From assembly GCF_026151205.1 (NCBI RefSeq), contig NC_087074.1, forward strand, positions 10,139,226 to 10,203,225: DNA of 64,000 bases. The letters are read 5' to 3'. The notes beneath the pieces were generated by a model. It ran no database searches, was not told the DNA's origin, and saw nothing but the letters and a program-made list of their open reading frames with translations. Source of the stretch: Bolinopsis microptera (lineage: Eukaryota > Ctenophora > Tentaculata > Lobata > Bolinopsidae). Shown here in pieces: positions 33,701 to 42,608 of the stretch. The position numbers were made by a program, and so were the translations under genes. The stretch's first letter is position 1, and every line of letters starts with the position of its first letter.

Positions 33701-36700
33701 TCTTGAATTTTTCAATTCAGCCAGACGTTCTACTGTCACACTTAATCCAGAATTACAGAGAATGAGATTTACTTGCTGCACTTGCACATTAGATTGATAG
33801 GACTGAATGCATGGTTTCATAACCATGCCAGCTGGAAACTTCTTTCTTTTTTATGAAACTACTAACTTGGACACATGGTCTTCTCCTCACAAGCTTGGAG
33901 CCATTTTGGACTGGTTCCGAATATAGAGATCTTGAGCTGATCAGTAAGATCCCAGAGATGTGTACAAGTTGGAAGAAAGGGTGAACCGTCATACAGCACT
34001 ATAGCGCATCCTGGAGTGGGTCACATGTTAGGAATTATGTAATAGGATGTTGTACTGTACTGTATTTAAATAAACATACGATACAATAACAAATCACAGG
34101 TACAATAAGTGTACACGATAAAATGTATTGGAGCATTTCACACATTAGTATGTGTACTGAACGTGTCCTTCACAAATTACACGTGCCCTTCACAAATTAC
34201 GTGTACTGCACGTGCACCGCGCGCATTGCACGTGTAAGATACCTGCAGCAAGTCCACTGATCAGCCAGTTCCACATCATCCACCCTGTTGTGGTGTAGTA
34301 AAAGAGAACATCGTCTCTGTTCAAGTCACTTTGTAGCACCAGCTCTTTTAAGTGCTGGATCAGTGTACCCTGGAATAAAGATATTTTACATTTTAGATAA
34401 TGTCGTTTTGGGATACCCTGTATCTTACAAAACAAATGATGGACAGATTCGAGATTTTGGCCGCATCCATTGTCACAAGATTAATTTAAACACTGCTGCG
34501 ACTTGTATTTTCACACGCATGTCATAATATTCCGTGTTTAAAGTCGGGCATACTTCAAATTGCGTACTATTGTGAATCAAGCTCATCTAGTCAAGAATTG
34601 TATGTAAACAATACCTACGCAGTACACATAAAGCATAGACATTATTAGCATATCATGTGGCACTCCAGTATATGTGGTTATTCTCACAAGGAGCCAGCTA
34701 TTTTGTACGAGTATAGTACAGTCTGTATCAGATAATTTCAATGAGGAAGGGCTGCCCACGCGGCTTTCCCACACACTCACCCTACACACCTGTTTATGTA
34801 TTATATTGTATGTGTGCTTAGTCTAACACGCGTGGGAGTAGGAGTGTTTTTAGTTAAGTAGTTAAGAGAGTATTCAGGTTTAGAGTTTCACAGGCATTTG
34901 CAATAACTATAAGGGGCCTGACTTCCACGGGGGCCTGACTTCCATAGCATTAAATATGCAGCCTAGCTCCAGAGTTTGCGCCCACTTATACACACTAGTG
35001 CAAGTGACTAGCCCGCAATTACAAATACCACCCAAGTTGATCTGTCAATGAAAGCTATCTACACAACATGATAATCTAGGTAACTTGTAAATACACAACA
35101 AGGATTATGGAGCTCTAACCTACTAGGTACCTATCATAATGGATTATGGAGCTCTAACCTACTAAATATCTATTTAATGGAGTGTGGAGCTCTAACCTAC
35201 TAGGTACCTATTATTACCCTGAACTTACCCCTGTGCTGTGAACCATGCATTTAGGAGGTCCAGTAGTCCCACTGCTGAACATAAGGTACATGGGGTGGTT
35301 GAAGGGAAGCTGCTCAAATGAGATGTTATCAATCTCACTGAATCCGGAGAGGAAGTCAGATAGCAGGCAACTTCTAGGGATCTCTGATAGGTCTACCTGG
35401 GGGAGAGGTAGAGGTTTAAATAGGGGTGGAGGAAAATGTGTTGCGAAAGAATGTGCCGCACAAGAACATTGTACCGTTATATTAATCAGTATTGTAGTGT
35501 GTTACTCTTAATGATTATTTGTGAATTACCTTTTCTGACGAGTTTGGTTGCACGACGACGTAGTTGCAATTTGGCAACGCTGAAATTAAATTTTAGTCCA
35601 TTCCGTGATTCATTGCGAAATTAAGCATAACCTTGAGTAAGGCCATGTTCATAGTGATGACAACAGCAGATATAGATAATATCATAATATTATCTCGATA
35701 TCATTAGATTTAAAAACATGAGTAGCACAGAACTCATTAAATGAGTGGTTTTTGGGTTGTTTTCTAATTCTTACCATTAACAATCTTCTTTAACTTCTCC
35801 AACTGATCGTGTCTTTTACCATTGTACATAACTGCGTCAACAGCAAACAGTATCTTCGGGTTAACCTGACTGAACCTTCCGACCACGCCCTAAAAAAGTA
35901 GAATTTACTGGAACATCCCAACAATTTGTCAACATTATTAAATTACATTAAAACATAATATGTTACCTTACTTGGTATTAAAAGATGTTTTACAAAAACT
36001 ACCAACGAGTCCGAGATGTTGAGAAGGGACTGCAGGTTATCAACTAATCTAAACGGTCAAACACTCAACTTACTGTTACTCCAAAGTCCGGGGAGGTTGA
36101 ACTCCAAATAGCTCCGATAGATGAAGCAGCTAACATTGCCTCCACTGCTAACTCGTCGTTTGGCAAGTAGCCTGCAGAGTTAGGGAGTAGAGTTAACTAA
36201 TTGCTACCTACTCTGAGCGGTACCGCGACAATTGACCCCCCGACAATTGACCCCCCGACAATTGACCCCTATGTAATTACACTGGGGTCAATTGTCGCGA
36301 AATCTAGGGTTTAGTACGACAATTGACCCCCATGAATTACACTGGGGTCAATTGATCGGGTTAGGGTCAGGATCCTGGGTCAGGGTTAGGGTTAGGGTCC
36401 TGGGTCAGGGTAAGGGTCCTGGGTCAGGGTTAGGGTTAGGGTTAGGGTCAGGGTCAGGGTCAGGGTCAGGGTCAGGGTCAGGGTCAGGGTCAGGGTCAGG
36501 GTCAGGGTCAGGGTCAGGGTCAATTGTATTAAATTATATTGTCGGGGGGTCAATTGTCGGGGGGTTAATTGTCGGGGGGTCAATTGTCGGGGGGTCAATT
36601 GTCGGGGGGGGTCAATTGTCGCCCACCCCTCTGAGCAATCAGCCGCCCTATTTAAGTATTTATAATTAATTTGAGATACAATTTAAAGCCAGTAGGAATT

Positions 36701-37899
36701 GTTTGGTAAAGGCTGGTTTTTACAAACTCGTATTATTTATAACCTGCAATGCAATCTCCTTTTTTGATGCCAGCTCGTTTGAAAGCAGCAGCTAGAACCG
36801 CTGTTCTCCTGTAGAGCTCTGCATATGTCACACGGTGTGGCTGTTTTGCTTCTCCTGAGGGACAATAATGTTCACAATCGGATATGAACATATTAAGAGG
36901 TTTAAGTGACCAGTGACCACAATTTATGACTATTTGGGTAACTCAATTTTGTAATAGTCAGATTCATAAGTTTTGTACCAAGGTCCAAGAGCTATTAATA
37001 GAGTTGTGAAAATGATGAAAAATGGATAAATTTAAACTGCAAACCAGTGCAAATAAGTGCTGTTTTGTTGTCCCTGAACTTGAGCAGGTTCTCTGCAAAG
37101 TTCATCCGACAGCCTCTGAACCACTCTGGAACATTGGCCATCTTCACTGATTTGTCGACAACCTGTGGTATGGTACAAATAACACTTACTGCATTTTAAA
37201 AACAATCTACAATTGTACAGCTGAAGCAATATCACCAAAGCCAGGAAACTTGAAAGATCTTACAATTTGAAGTAAATCGTAGAATAAAATTCTATTGTTG
37301 ATAATTTGATTAATATCCAGATTGTGTACTGAGTACTGACCTGATCATAGAGTTTTGAACATTTGATCCCACCAAAGTGAAAGACCTGCTCCCAAAACAA
37401 GTCGTAGTTGTCAATAGACCATTGGTAAAGTTCTGGGTAGTTTCCTGAAAGATAATGACTATAATATAAGAAACATTTTACCAGATTTCTAGAATAATCC
37501 CATAAAACCATTCAGCATTCAACCTAAGTATGAAGAAAGAAATGTGAGAAATATGGAACCCTTGATCAGATATTTTCTAGAACATTGCAATTTATTCCAA
37601 TAAAATCATTCAGAATTCAACATATTAGTAATATGAGAGGTGTGAATGCATAACTGGTGTGAAATCAAGCTGGAATAAGATTATAGAGTTAATGTTATTT
37701 GCAGTGAGAGTATTTTTTGCAAATTAAATAAAAATCTGATATCTTTTATCAAATGTGTTTAAAATGTTTTAACATTTGCAACCAACGACTTACTGAGAGA
37801 AAGGCCATATTTCCGATTTACTATATCACGAAATAGCTGTGTATTACATTTCCCTTCAATCTTCCTCTTCCACAATACTTTACGCTCGATTGATGACAT
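21704..37899 (-). CDS. AACS: Acetoacetyl-CoA synthetase (AACS), complete, 17 exons
   Basis: Cytosolic ligase that activates acetoacetate to acetoacetyl-CoA using ATP, feeding ketone-body carbon into sterol and lipid synthesis. Exons, 5' to 3': 37899-37794, 37444-37341, 37162-37045, 36854-36744, 36171-36074, 35889-35775, 35579-35530, 35396-35229, 34369-34243, 34010-33867, 33648-33526, 33127-33014, 29059-28934, 28668-28569, 28021-27890, 22042-21922, 21817-21704. Phases all join to give 656 aa (animal AACS is about 670). Hallmarks of the adenylate-forming superfamily include [16 protein letters not shown] (P-loop), [43 protein letters not shown] and the catalytic-Lys segment [15 protein letters not shown]. 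Introns 12 (4 kb) and 15 (5.8 kb) are swollen by repeats; intron 12 holds a GPCR gene. An acceptor-like TTTTTAAG lies 2 nt before the ATG. Confidence 0.95.
22846..23194. repeat. Imperfect direct repeat, two ~145-bp copies in AACS intron 15
   Basis: GGTTCTTG, CCCTCAG, ACAGA.GTGG, CACTGTCGGTGG, GTGTCTCTCC and CATTGTTGCTGG.GAGTCAGC recur in the same order at 22850-22985 and 23053-23192. The short open frames across it have no recognisable product. Confidence 0.7.
23700..24780. other. AACS intron 15, no recognised feature
   Basis: Unique AT-rich intron sequence with no supported gene, repeat or RNA. Short CG-rich stretches near 24650-24740 are not structured enough to call. Confidence 0.5.
24784..24856. 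repeat. 18-bp tandem repeat TTATTCATTTAAACGATG x4
   Basis: Three perfect copies and one diverged copy in AACS intron 15. Confidence 0.9.
24892..25167. repeat. 22-bp minisatellite of RFX X-box-like sites, ~13 units
   Basis: Each 22-bp unit carries GTTACCATAGCAAC or a near variant, e.g. at 25046, 25090 and 25112, with changed forms at 24892, 24915, 24937, 24959, 25002, 25024, 25068 and 25134. The sequence matches the imperfect-palindrome X-box (GTNRCC-AT-RGYAAC) bound by RFX winged-helix factors. The 22-bp pitch is about two turns of DNA. It lies in AACS intron 15. Confidence 0.85.
25171..25248 (+). ncRNA. Structured element, copy 1 of 3
   Basis: Predicted fold: P1 CGAG 25173-25176 with CTCG 25244-25247; P2 GGGGC 25186-25190 with GCTCC 25225-25229; P3 ATTGC 25192-25196 with GCAAT 25200-25204 closed by a GAT triloop; P4 CTGGAC 25205-25210 with GTCCAG 25215-25220. 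P3 and P4 abut with no linker. No RNA family was recognised. Transcription is not shown, and the fold could be drawn on either strand. Confidence 0.45.
25352..25416 (+). ncRNA. Structured element, copy 2 of 3
   Basis: Same architecture with different pairs: P1 AGCGTC 25352-25357 with GACGCT 25411-25416; P2 GGGAC 25363-25367 with GTACC 25403-25407 (one G.A mismatch); P3 TTCGC 25369-25373 with GCGAA 25377-25381 around the GAT triloop; P4 CCAGAC 25382-25387 with GTCTGG 25393-25398. The joining ACTG after P4 is kept. Confidence 0.45.
25458..25539 (+). ncRNA. Structured element, copy 3 of 3
   Basis: P1 CGGGCG 25458-25463 with CGCTCG 25534-25539 (one G.U); P2 GGAGC 25478-25482 with GCTCC 25517-25521; P3 ATTGC 25484-25488 with GCAAT 25492-25496 around the GAT triloop; P4 CCAGGC 25497-25502 with GTCTGG 25507-25512 (one G.U). 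Followed by a GC-rich unassigned stretch. Confidence 0.45.
25545..25910. other. CG-rich intron stretch in AACS intron 15
   Basis: Local base composition is far richer in G+C than its surroundings (GCGCGCGGGCCGG at about 25679). No product or known element is recognised; it may belong to an old GC-rich transposon. Confidence 0.4.
26331..26369. repeat. Perfect 16-bp-stem hairpin
   Basis: GTACTGCGTGACGCGC (26331-26346) is followed by a 7-nt loop and its exact reverse complement (26354-26369). Confidence 0.95.
26525..26769 (+). repeat. Dispersed repeat with A-rich tail (SINE- or LINE-tail-like), + copy
   Basis: The ~240-bp segment begins GGCACCAATGTTATTATGG and GGTTCAGCCGAAATAAA and ends GTAAAGTTTATTTGAATTTT then A9-10. 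It recurs inverted at about 40900-41140. The A-tail indicates retroposition. A non-LTR RT remnant follows directly. Confidence 0.7.
26770..27095 (+). pseudogene. Non-LTR retrotransposon RT C-terminal remnant
   Basis: Translated pieces read [29 protein letters not shown], then after a frameshift [15 protein letters not shown] and [11 protein letters not shown]. That is the usual end of CR1/Jockey-type reverse transcriptases. Frame is broken and both ends are missing. Confidence 0.8.
27096..27889. other. AACS intron 15, AT-rich remainder
   Basis: No supported feature apart from a short TATTTATTTATT run near 27499-27525. Confidence 0.5.
29997..30780. mobile_element. Nested TIR element, probably Merlin-like
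   Basis: The ends are inverted: GGCAGTATCGAGATAGCCCG (29997) and CGGGCTATCTCGATACTGCC (30780). The inverted arms continue through CCGCGGACCACTGTC and CAGTATCCCCTGAATCAAGC. The flanks CATTGTTTC and CATTAATTG could be a decayed 9-bp TSD. GG-starting TIRs and 8-9-bp TSDs are typical of Merlin elements; the coding remnant inside agrees. Confidence 0.55.
30309..30593 (+). pseudogene. Possible N-terminus of a Merlin/ISXO2-like transposase
   Basis: A 94-codon frame contains [20 protein letters not shown] followed by GCNAS. This resembles the start of IS1016/ISXO2-type transposases: a short helix, a leader ending in L, then a CxxC zinc site. The catalytic DDE part is missing, so the element is non-autonomous. 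The family call is from memory of the motif and should be treated as tentative. Confidence 0.45.
31345..32367 (-). CDS. Rhodopsin-class (class A-like) GPCR, intronless, nested in AACS intron 12
   Basis: 340 codons in one exon. Seven hydrophobic segments are visible. TM1 is the [17 protein letters not shown] region. TM2 carries [15 protein letters not shown], which keeps the conserved Asp. TM3 ends at [10 protein letters not shown], where a DRY-like site is degraded. TM7 is [15 protein letters not shown], a variant of the NPxxY region. A short basic C-tail follows, [16 protein letters not shown]. Membrane receptor; ligand unknown. The start may be Met1 or Met8. It runs on the same strand as its host gene AACS and lacks introns, so it may be a retrogene. 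Orphan; not assigned to a subfamily. Confidence 0.85.
   Translation of the reverse strand: MIHSSAQMADLNDNHESVFMFVVPFNIPLCILVLAVCIIVLSYYWRNRGTLTNTLFIMITAADLITCVGHLILMICVLLMSRDFIPSSSTTVCVVMHTVLSLLGYASSVNFNMVLAVLRTIKVSFPFHQVNTTALKIAITLVITFLVSLTVVDVWYEIYEGPDSDPHPWVFLWINVAISFVGHNMSIWLTALDLLIPIKVYWMIPDLLVGLLYLVPICVVLVCLVIQFLVTRLRARARDPDHPQLTDWSHVNTTVSILSAAFLVCNSGIAVLQLYFQSSSFIGSVDNFALMVCIIMISTTLPLLNALLTPLIILARNRELRGNVMVMIRRAVRPTAPAVN
32862..32880. repeat. Homopolymer run, ~19-20 G
   Basis: An isolated G-run in AACS intron 12. Because G-runs cap several transposons in this window, it may be a solo end of one, but no partner end was found. Confidence 0.9.
34890..35225. other. AACS intron 8 with short direct repeats
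   Basis: GGGGCCTGACTTCCA is repeated at about 34915 and 34930, and a ~48-bp unit TGGAGCTCTAACCTACTA(GG/AA) occurs three times at about 35106-35207. Confidence 0.7.
36225..36622. mobile_element. Inverted-repeat element with telomere-like core in AACS intron 4
   Basis: The left arm has GCGACAATTGACCCCCC (36225) and two further copies; the right arm has GGGGGGTCAATTGTCGC (ending 36622) and several further copies. Two more hairpins (ACAATTGACCCC / GGGGTCAATTG) lie at 36256-36355. The core 36358-36521 is (GGGTTA)n grading into about 12 perfect GGGTCA hexamers. Glycine/serine and leucine/threonine frames across it are artefacts. Confidence 0.75.
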
Positions 37900-39185
37900 T
37901 TCTTAAAAAGCAAAGGAGTTACAATCTGACCATGTCTAAAATATGATTTTACCTGTATTCAATCCCAAGTACTCATTGCGTGGCTTCTGGAAATATAATT
38001 TCCAGTATGTTATCAGCCATACATGATACAGAATCAGTGTTTAAAACCTACATGAAATGAAATACAATTTTGCAAAATATTAAAAAAATCTAGGCCCTAG
38101 GAGATTTAGATCTCTTCAGTAGAAAAGACTTAAGATTAAATAATCTACATAAGCCCTAACCCTTAATACCTGAAATTTAACCCTAACCAAAATCCTAACA
38201 CTTCTGAACACTATCAATTTTAAATTGTCTATATTCTTCAAAGGACCACTGCACCGACCACTACTAGCTATCATCAAGACTAACATCAAAAATTACTTCC
38301 CTCCCTAGCTTATTTTCGATAAAAATCTACAAGTCTAATGCCAAATGTATTATTCTTGAGCAACAGTCAACTGAATGTGTAAACGGAGACTGGCCTGCTT
38401 TTCTGCTGAACAATACATGGTAACTAATCTATATTATATCTCAAATTCTACATCCGGTACAGCTCTGCACACATGATATCTCTCTCTGCCATGAAACATA
38501 AGAGATTTGGTTGGGGAGGCGGGTTATCGTTGTGAAGTACTGTACTACTCACGAAGTACTGTACACGATGTTTTCAACCCACGAGTCAGAGAGCAAGCTC
38601 AACTGACGGCTCCCAGATGGCGTATGCACATGTAGGTGAATCGGTCTGATCAAGTATAGTTGGTTGGGCTGTGATTGTATCGACCATGAGTACAAGCAAG
38701 CAGATATTTGAATTGACTAGATTTCCACTGGTAAGCGATTCGGAAAATCATGGGCCGGCATAGTGCCGGGGCGGGTATGATCCGCCAACCTCCGAGTTAC
38801 ATGCCTAGTCAATTCAAATATCTGCTTGCTTGTACTCATGGTCGATGCCATGAAACATGGCTAACCTTTAAACTATGATTTAAAACCTAAACCTAAACTA
38901 AAACTCAACTGGGCCCTCCTGTGTCACCAAACTAGACCAATAAGCAATTTTAGATTATTATATTTTTCTATATTTGTATAATAAGTATATTGACGTAGTG
39001 GACGGTTGAGGGGGTTTCAAGCACAGGTCACTCTCAAATCCTAAAGATAAGCAGTGGCCTTCGGCACTTGAAACCTCTTCAAACCTCCCCTGATTTATTT
39101 ATTATATTTTATTTATAGCTATATTTTATATATAACTAGCACTCAGCTGGTTACAATGTTACCTTAATAATCGCACATTCAAGGT
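37900..39185. other. Upstream region of AACS with a fold-back insertion
   Basis: Contains CCCTAA-like degenerate repeats at about 38150-38200 and an inverted repeat with ~42-bp arms (38679-38721 and 38804-38846, sharing ATCGACCATGAGTACAAGCA). The same 13-bp TGCCATGAAACAT occurs at about 38488 and at 38845, so the stretch between may be a ~345-bp insertion. Any AACS promoter must lie here or in an upstream 5' UTR exon. Confidence 0.5.
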
Positions 39186-39189
39186 TAAA

Positions 39190-40263
39190 GTTAAAAAAGC
39201 CACATCTAACATCTTCTGAATGCTATCTGGATATTGGTGTACCTCAAGGATCCATTTTAGGACCACTACTGTTCATATTGTATACCAGAGATCTTGAAGA
39301 AATTGTCACAAAATATGGTTTCTCGATACATTTGTATGCAGATGACACACAGGTGTACTTTACTTTTCATGTTCACAGTTCTAATCCTGATTTAACAGCT
39401 GTGAAAAATTGCTTTCTGGAGATAAAGCAATGGATGACAGTTAACTTCCTAAAACTGAATGATGAAAAAACAGAGTTCATTGATATAGGACCATATGTCA
39501 GCCCAATCCAGACAATGGATTTAGGAGACCTCTCAATCTGTCCTGTTAGTAAGGCCAAGAACCTGGGATTCCTTTTCGATCACCAAATGAATCTGGACTC
39601 TCAAATAAATGCTGTCTCCAAAGTATGTTATTTGAATCAAAGGGACTTATCAAGAATCGGTTCGAAGCTTTCCCATGACCTAAAAGTTCAGTTAGTTCAC
39701 TCCAATATTCTCTGTTTCATATACTACTGCAACTCAGTCTATTATGGTATAACAGAAAAGAATCTCCATAAGCTACAAAAGATACAGAACAATGCTGCTA
39801 GATTTATCTTTCTAGGTCTTTACGGAAAAAAGATACGTGAACCTATCATGCCTTACCTCAAAAAGCTCCACTTTCTACCTGTTCGGTTCAGAATCAAGTT
39901 CAAAATATCACTTCTGGTCTTCAAGTGTCTTAATAACATAGCCCCTCAGTACTTACAAGGACAGTGTCCTTGTAAGTACTGAGGGGCTATGTTATTAAGA
40001 CACTTGAAGACTTAGGACACATCAATTTAAGGGAAGTACGAAGACGAAGTTTCAGACTAGATGATGACTTTTATTTGTTGAAAGTTCCTCCTGCTCCTCA
40101 TTTCAGACGAACGGATGCTGCACTTATGTTTAGTGGACCAAAAATTTGGAATGAACAACCCTACTCAGTGAGATCATTATCATCTGTAGAATGTTTTAAA
40201 AATGCCCTAAAGACGTTTTATTTCCACCTAGCTTTTGATAATATTTCTAATATTTGTCCATAA
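39190..40263 (+). pseudogene. Non-LTR retrotransposon reverse transcriptase, 3' part, broken
   Basis: Motifs: GVPQGSILGPLLFILY (RT motif B), YADDTQVYF (catalytic motif C), KTEFI, LGFLFD and LQKIQNNAARFIF. After a break, GPKIWNEQPYSVRSLSSVECFK continues the RT C-terminus as in CR1/Jockey-type elements. The frame ends at a stop near 39980, where a 46-bp palindrome interrupts it, then the reading resumes. No 5' end and no endonuclease domain are present, so it is a dead, 5'-truncated copy. Confidence 0.88.
39918..40010. repeat. Near-perfect 46-bp-arm palindrome inside the RT remnant
   Basis: 39918-39963 is the reverse complement of 39965-40010 around a single G at 39964. The left arm is the genuine RT coding strand (NNIAPQYL...). 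Confidence 0.95.
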
Positions 40264-40269
40264 TGTCTG

Positions 40270-40895
40270 AACTGATATGAAAGTGCATAATTTTGGTAAC
40301 TTCAAACAAACATTTGTTCATAAAATCTGAACTGATAAAAAAGTCCATAATCTTGGTTTTTCAACACTAAGTCTCGCTTGAATGACTTAAATGTACATCT
40401 TTGTTGGGTATATTTTAATGTCGAAGCGTGTAATAAATGTTAGAATTTATTTATTTTATTATTGATATTGTTTGATTGTGCTGTAAAAATAAATATTTGT
40501 TTTATTAAATATTTGTTTTATTAATATTTGATATTTCAGACCTAAAAAATGTCAAATAAGTAGTCATTTGACTTCTCATGAAGGCCAAGAATAAGTTCTG
40601 GAGAAAACAGCCCTGCTCCAGCAATTCTATGGAGACCTAACACCTAGATATAGCATCACTACTTGCGCAAAGACACGCTAGGTATGCTGGCCATTGCATG
40701 CAAGCCTCTGAACAGGTCATCTCCACCATCCTAATTTGGCACATCCCCAGACCCATCGTGGAATAATACCACCAACATTTTTAAATGCTGTAGTTAGAGA
40801 TGCCAGCGCGGCGCGGCATGCAGTTAGATTATCTCCTGCTACATGTAAACATTAATAGTTTGGATATGTTGTTTGCTGGTGTCGTTAACTGAAGC
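40270..40895. other. AT-rich, no supported gene
   Basis: Probable 3' UTR remnant of the RT element followed by unassigned sequence. Confidence 0.5.
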
Positions 40896-40899
40896 GTGT

Positions 40900-41143
40900 T
40901 TTTTAAAATTTAAAAATTCAAATAAACTTTACATCAATGTATTACAGTTATATTCAGAAAAGACCACAAAATCTCCTGTGAGGCAAAAACATGGAAAATG
41001 AGAGCTAGAAAAATATTCCTGAGACTCAACACTACCAGACTGAAGCTGGAGTGAGAAACATTATGTAAACATCATAGTAACATTTATTTCGGCTGAACCA
41101 AAACACGGTGGTAAAACCATAATTACATTGGTGCCGAATGATT
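40900..41143 (-). repeat. Dispersed repeat, inverted copy of the 26525 element
   Basis: On the minus strand it matches 26525-26760 (GGCACCAATGTAATTATGG, GGTTCAGCCGAAATAAA, TGGTAGTGTTGAGTCTCA). It is diverged by some indels. Confidence 0.75.
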
Positions 41144-41196
41144 GATTAATGATGTCAATCCTCTCAGCTCGTATTGCCCCAGTAGTGCTACAACCT
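41140..41196 (+). mobile_element. Micro-element family 2, fragment
   Basis: GATTGATTAATGATGTCAAT, CTCAGCTCG and CCCAGTAGTGCTACAA match shortened parts of family 2. No TSD is clear. Confidence 0.5.
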
Positions 41197-41443
41197 TGCA
41201 TACCGTCTCAATGAAAAATGCAGTATCTTCTATTGAAGAATTTTCGACGGAAAACAATTGAGAAATACGATATTTTGGGGAAATATGTTATGATCGGCCT
41301 ATGCTGCTATGAAGTAGAACCTAAATAGTCGAACAAGCATCTTAAAACCAATTTCAACATTCAACAAGCATGCTATTTCATAATATGCTCTATACAATAC
41401 AGTTGAACTATACAATACAGTTGAACAACACGTTTTTCAGCCT

Positions 41444-41930
41444 TTTCATGGGATTGAGACCGGGACCATTTTGCGCAGTGATCAGAGTGTACAAGTTTGA
41501 GAGAAGCTCGGTTTACACTGACTTACATTACTTGTTGGTCTACTTATCTGACTTCTACAAGCGGTACATTGACGACGCCACCAGCACAGCTGTAACAAGA
41601 GAAGAAGCTCTAGCACTTGTTCAGAGTATCGCAGACCAGGACCCTGACAAGAAACTCAAGTGGGAGGTAGAGTTTCCGGAGAACGACCAAGAGTTCATCC
41701 CATTCCTTAACACAGAGCTTAGAGTGGAACCTGATGGAACTGTGACGAGCCGCTTGTACAGTTTACATAGGGGGTCAGAACCCAATTTAGAATTTGAGAT
41801 TTTAAAAACAGAAAGCAACACAGCTAGAAGAAAGATTGCAGAAGCAATGCTTATTTTGAAAGTCAAACCTAACATTAACAAGAGAGATGAGTTAGAAACA
41901 ATCAAACGTTTTTTAGTAACAAGTACATAA
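41444..41930 (+). pseudogene. Upstream partial Penelope ORF copy with internal deletions
   Basis: Matches the full ORF from GLRPGPFCAVIRVYKFERSS onward. Compared with the full copy it lacks about 42941-44302 and about 44621-45240. The second junction has 2-bp (AC) microhomology and is not a GT-AG boundary, so it is a deletion and not a spliced copy. The first 60 bp carry a small duplication (CTATACAATACAGTTGAA). The frame stays open across both deletions. Confidence 0.85.
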
Positions 41931-42608
41931 TAAACAGGGTGTAACATATTTTATACTTTACAGACAGGGGATTGTCTACACATATGTAGTGATTTTTAGT
42001 GATATTTATAGGTTTTGTTTACTTTCTGAGTACAGGGACCACATCTCACACACGCACACTTCCGCCTCCTATTCAACACACTACCCTTACAACATCAATC
42101 AAACCATATTAGGCTCCCACGTTTCACACTTCTCATTGGTCAGTACGATTCCCGCCATTTCCACTCCACACTAGATACATACCTACACACTTCACATCAT
42201 GCACCTGTTCACCGTTGTAGCACTCCATGCTTCTGTATCATGTGTAGTATATTTAGTAGTAGTTTTAGGAATGTACAGTATTTACTATAAAAGTTTGTCG
42301 TCGTATAAATTAGTTTTGTTATGAATTTTGTTATGACTTTTTTGTATCGAATTTTTGGATAAAGTTGATTGATTAAAAATAAATTAATGTACACAAAATT
42401 TGCCTCAGATATATGTTTTTTACGTTTTGAATTTTTAACACTTGTTTTTAGATCATGAATACGATGTAGTTACATTGAAACGTCGAGTAATCTCCTTTCC
42501 CTAATAAGAGCATTTTTACTTGTCGCAACAACCGGGATAAAGATAATTTTACCCAGAATACATTACAACAATGCGACTCATAAATAATACTCCAATCCGG
42601 ATTTTACA
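41761..42608 (+). repeat. Penelope-like pLTR, first copy
   Basis: Nearly identical to 45238-46090. Runs from the end of the ORF through the 3' UTR and the putative 5' leader to the first codons of the next ORF copy. Its later part (42312-42570) is the segment also found upstream of the MATE ORF. Confidence 0.85.

Noticed and set aside
35245..35624. Plus-strand frames opposite AACS exons 7 and 8
   Set aside because: Antisense shadows of exons with clear AACS homology on the minus strand.
36292..36669. Gly/Ser and Leu/Thr repeat proteins in AACS intron 4
   Set aside because: They follow the GGGTCA/GGGTTA hexamers and the inverted words only.
41620..42394. Minus-strand and pLTR open frames in the Penelope-like element
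   Set aside because: Shadows of the RT ORF or repeated noncoding sequence present twice.
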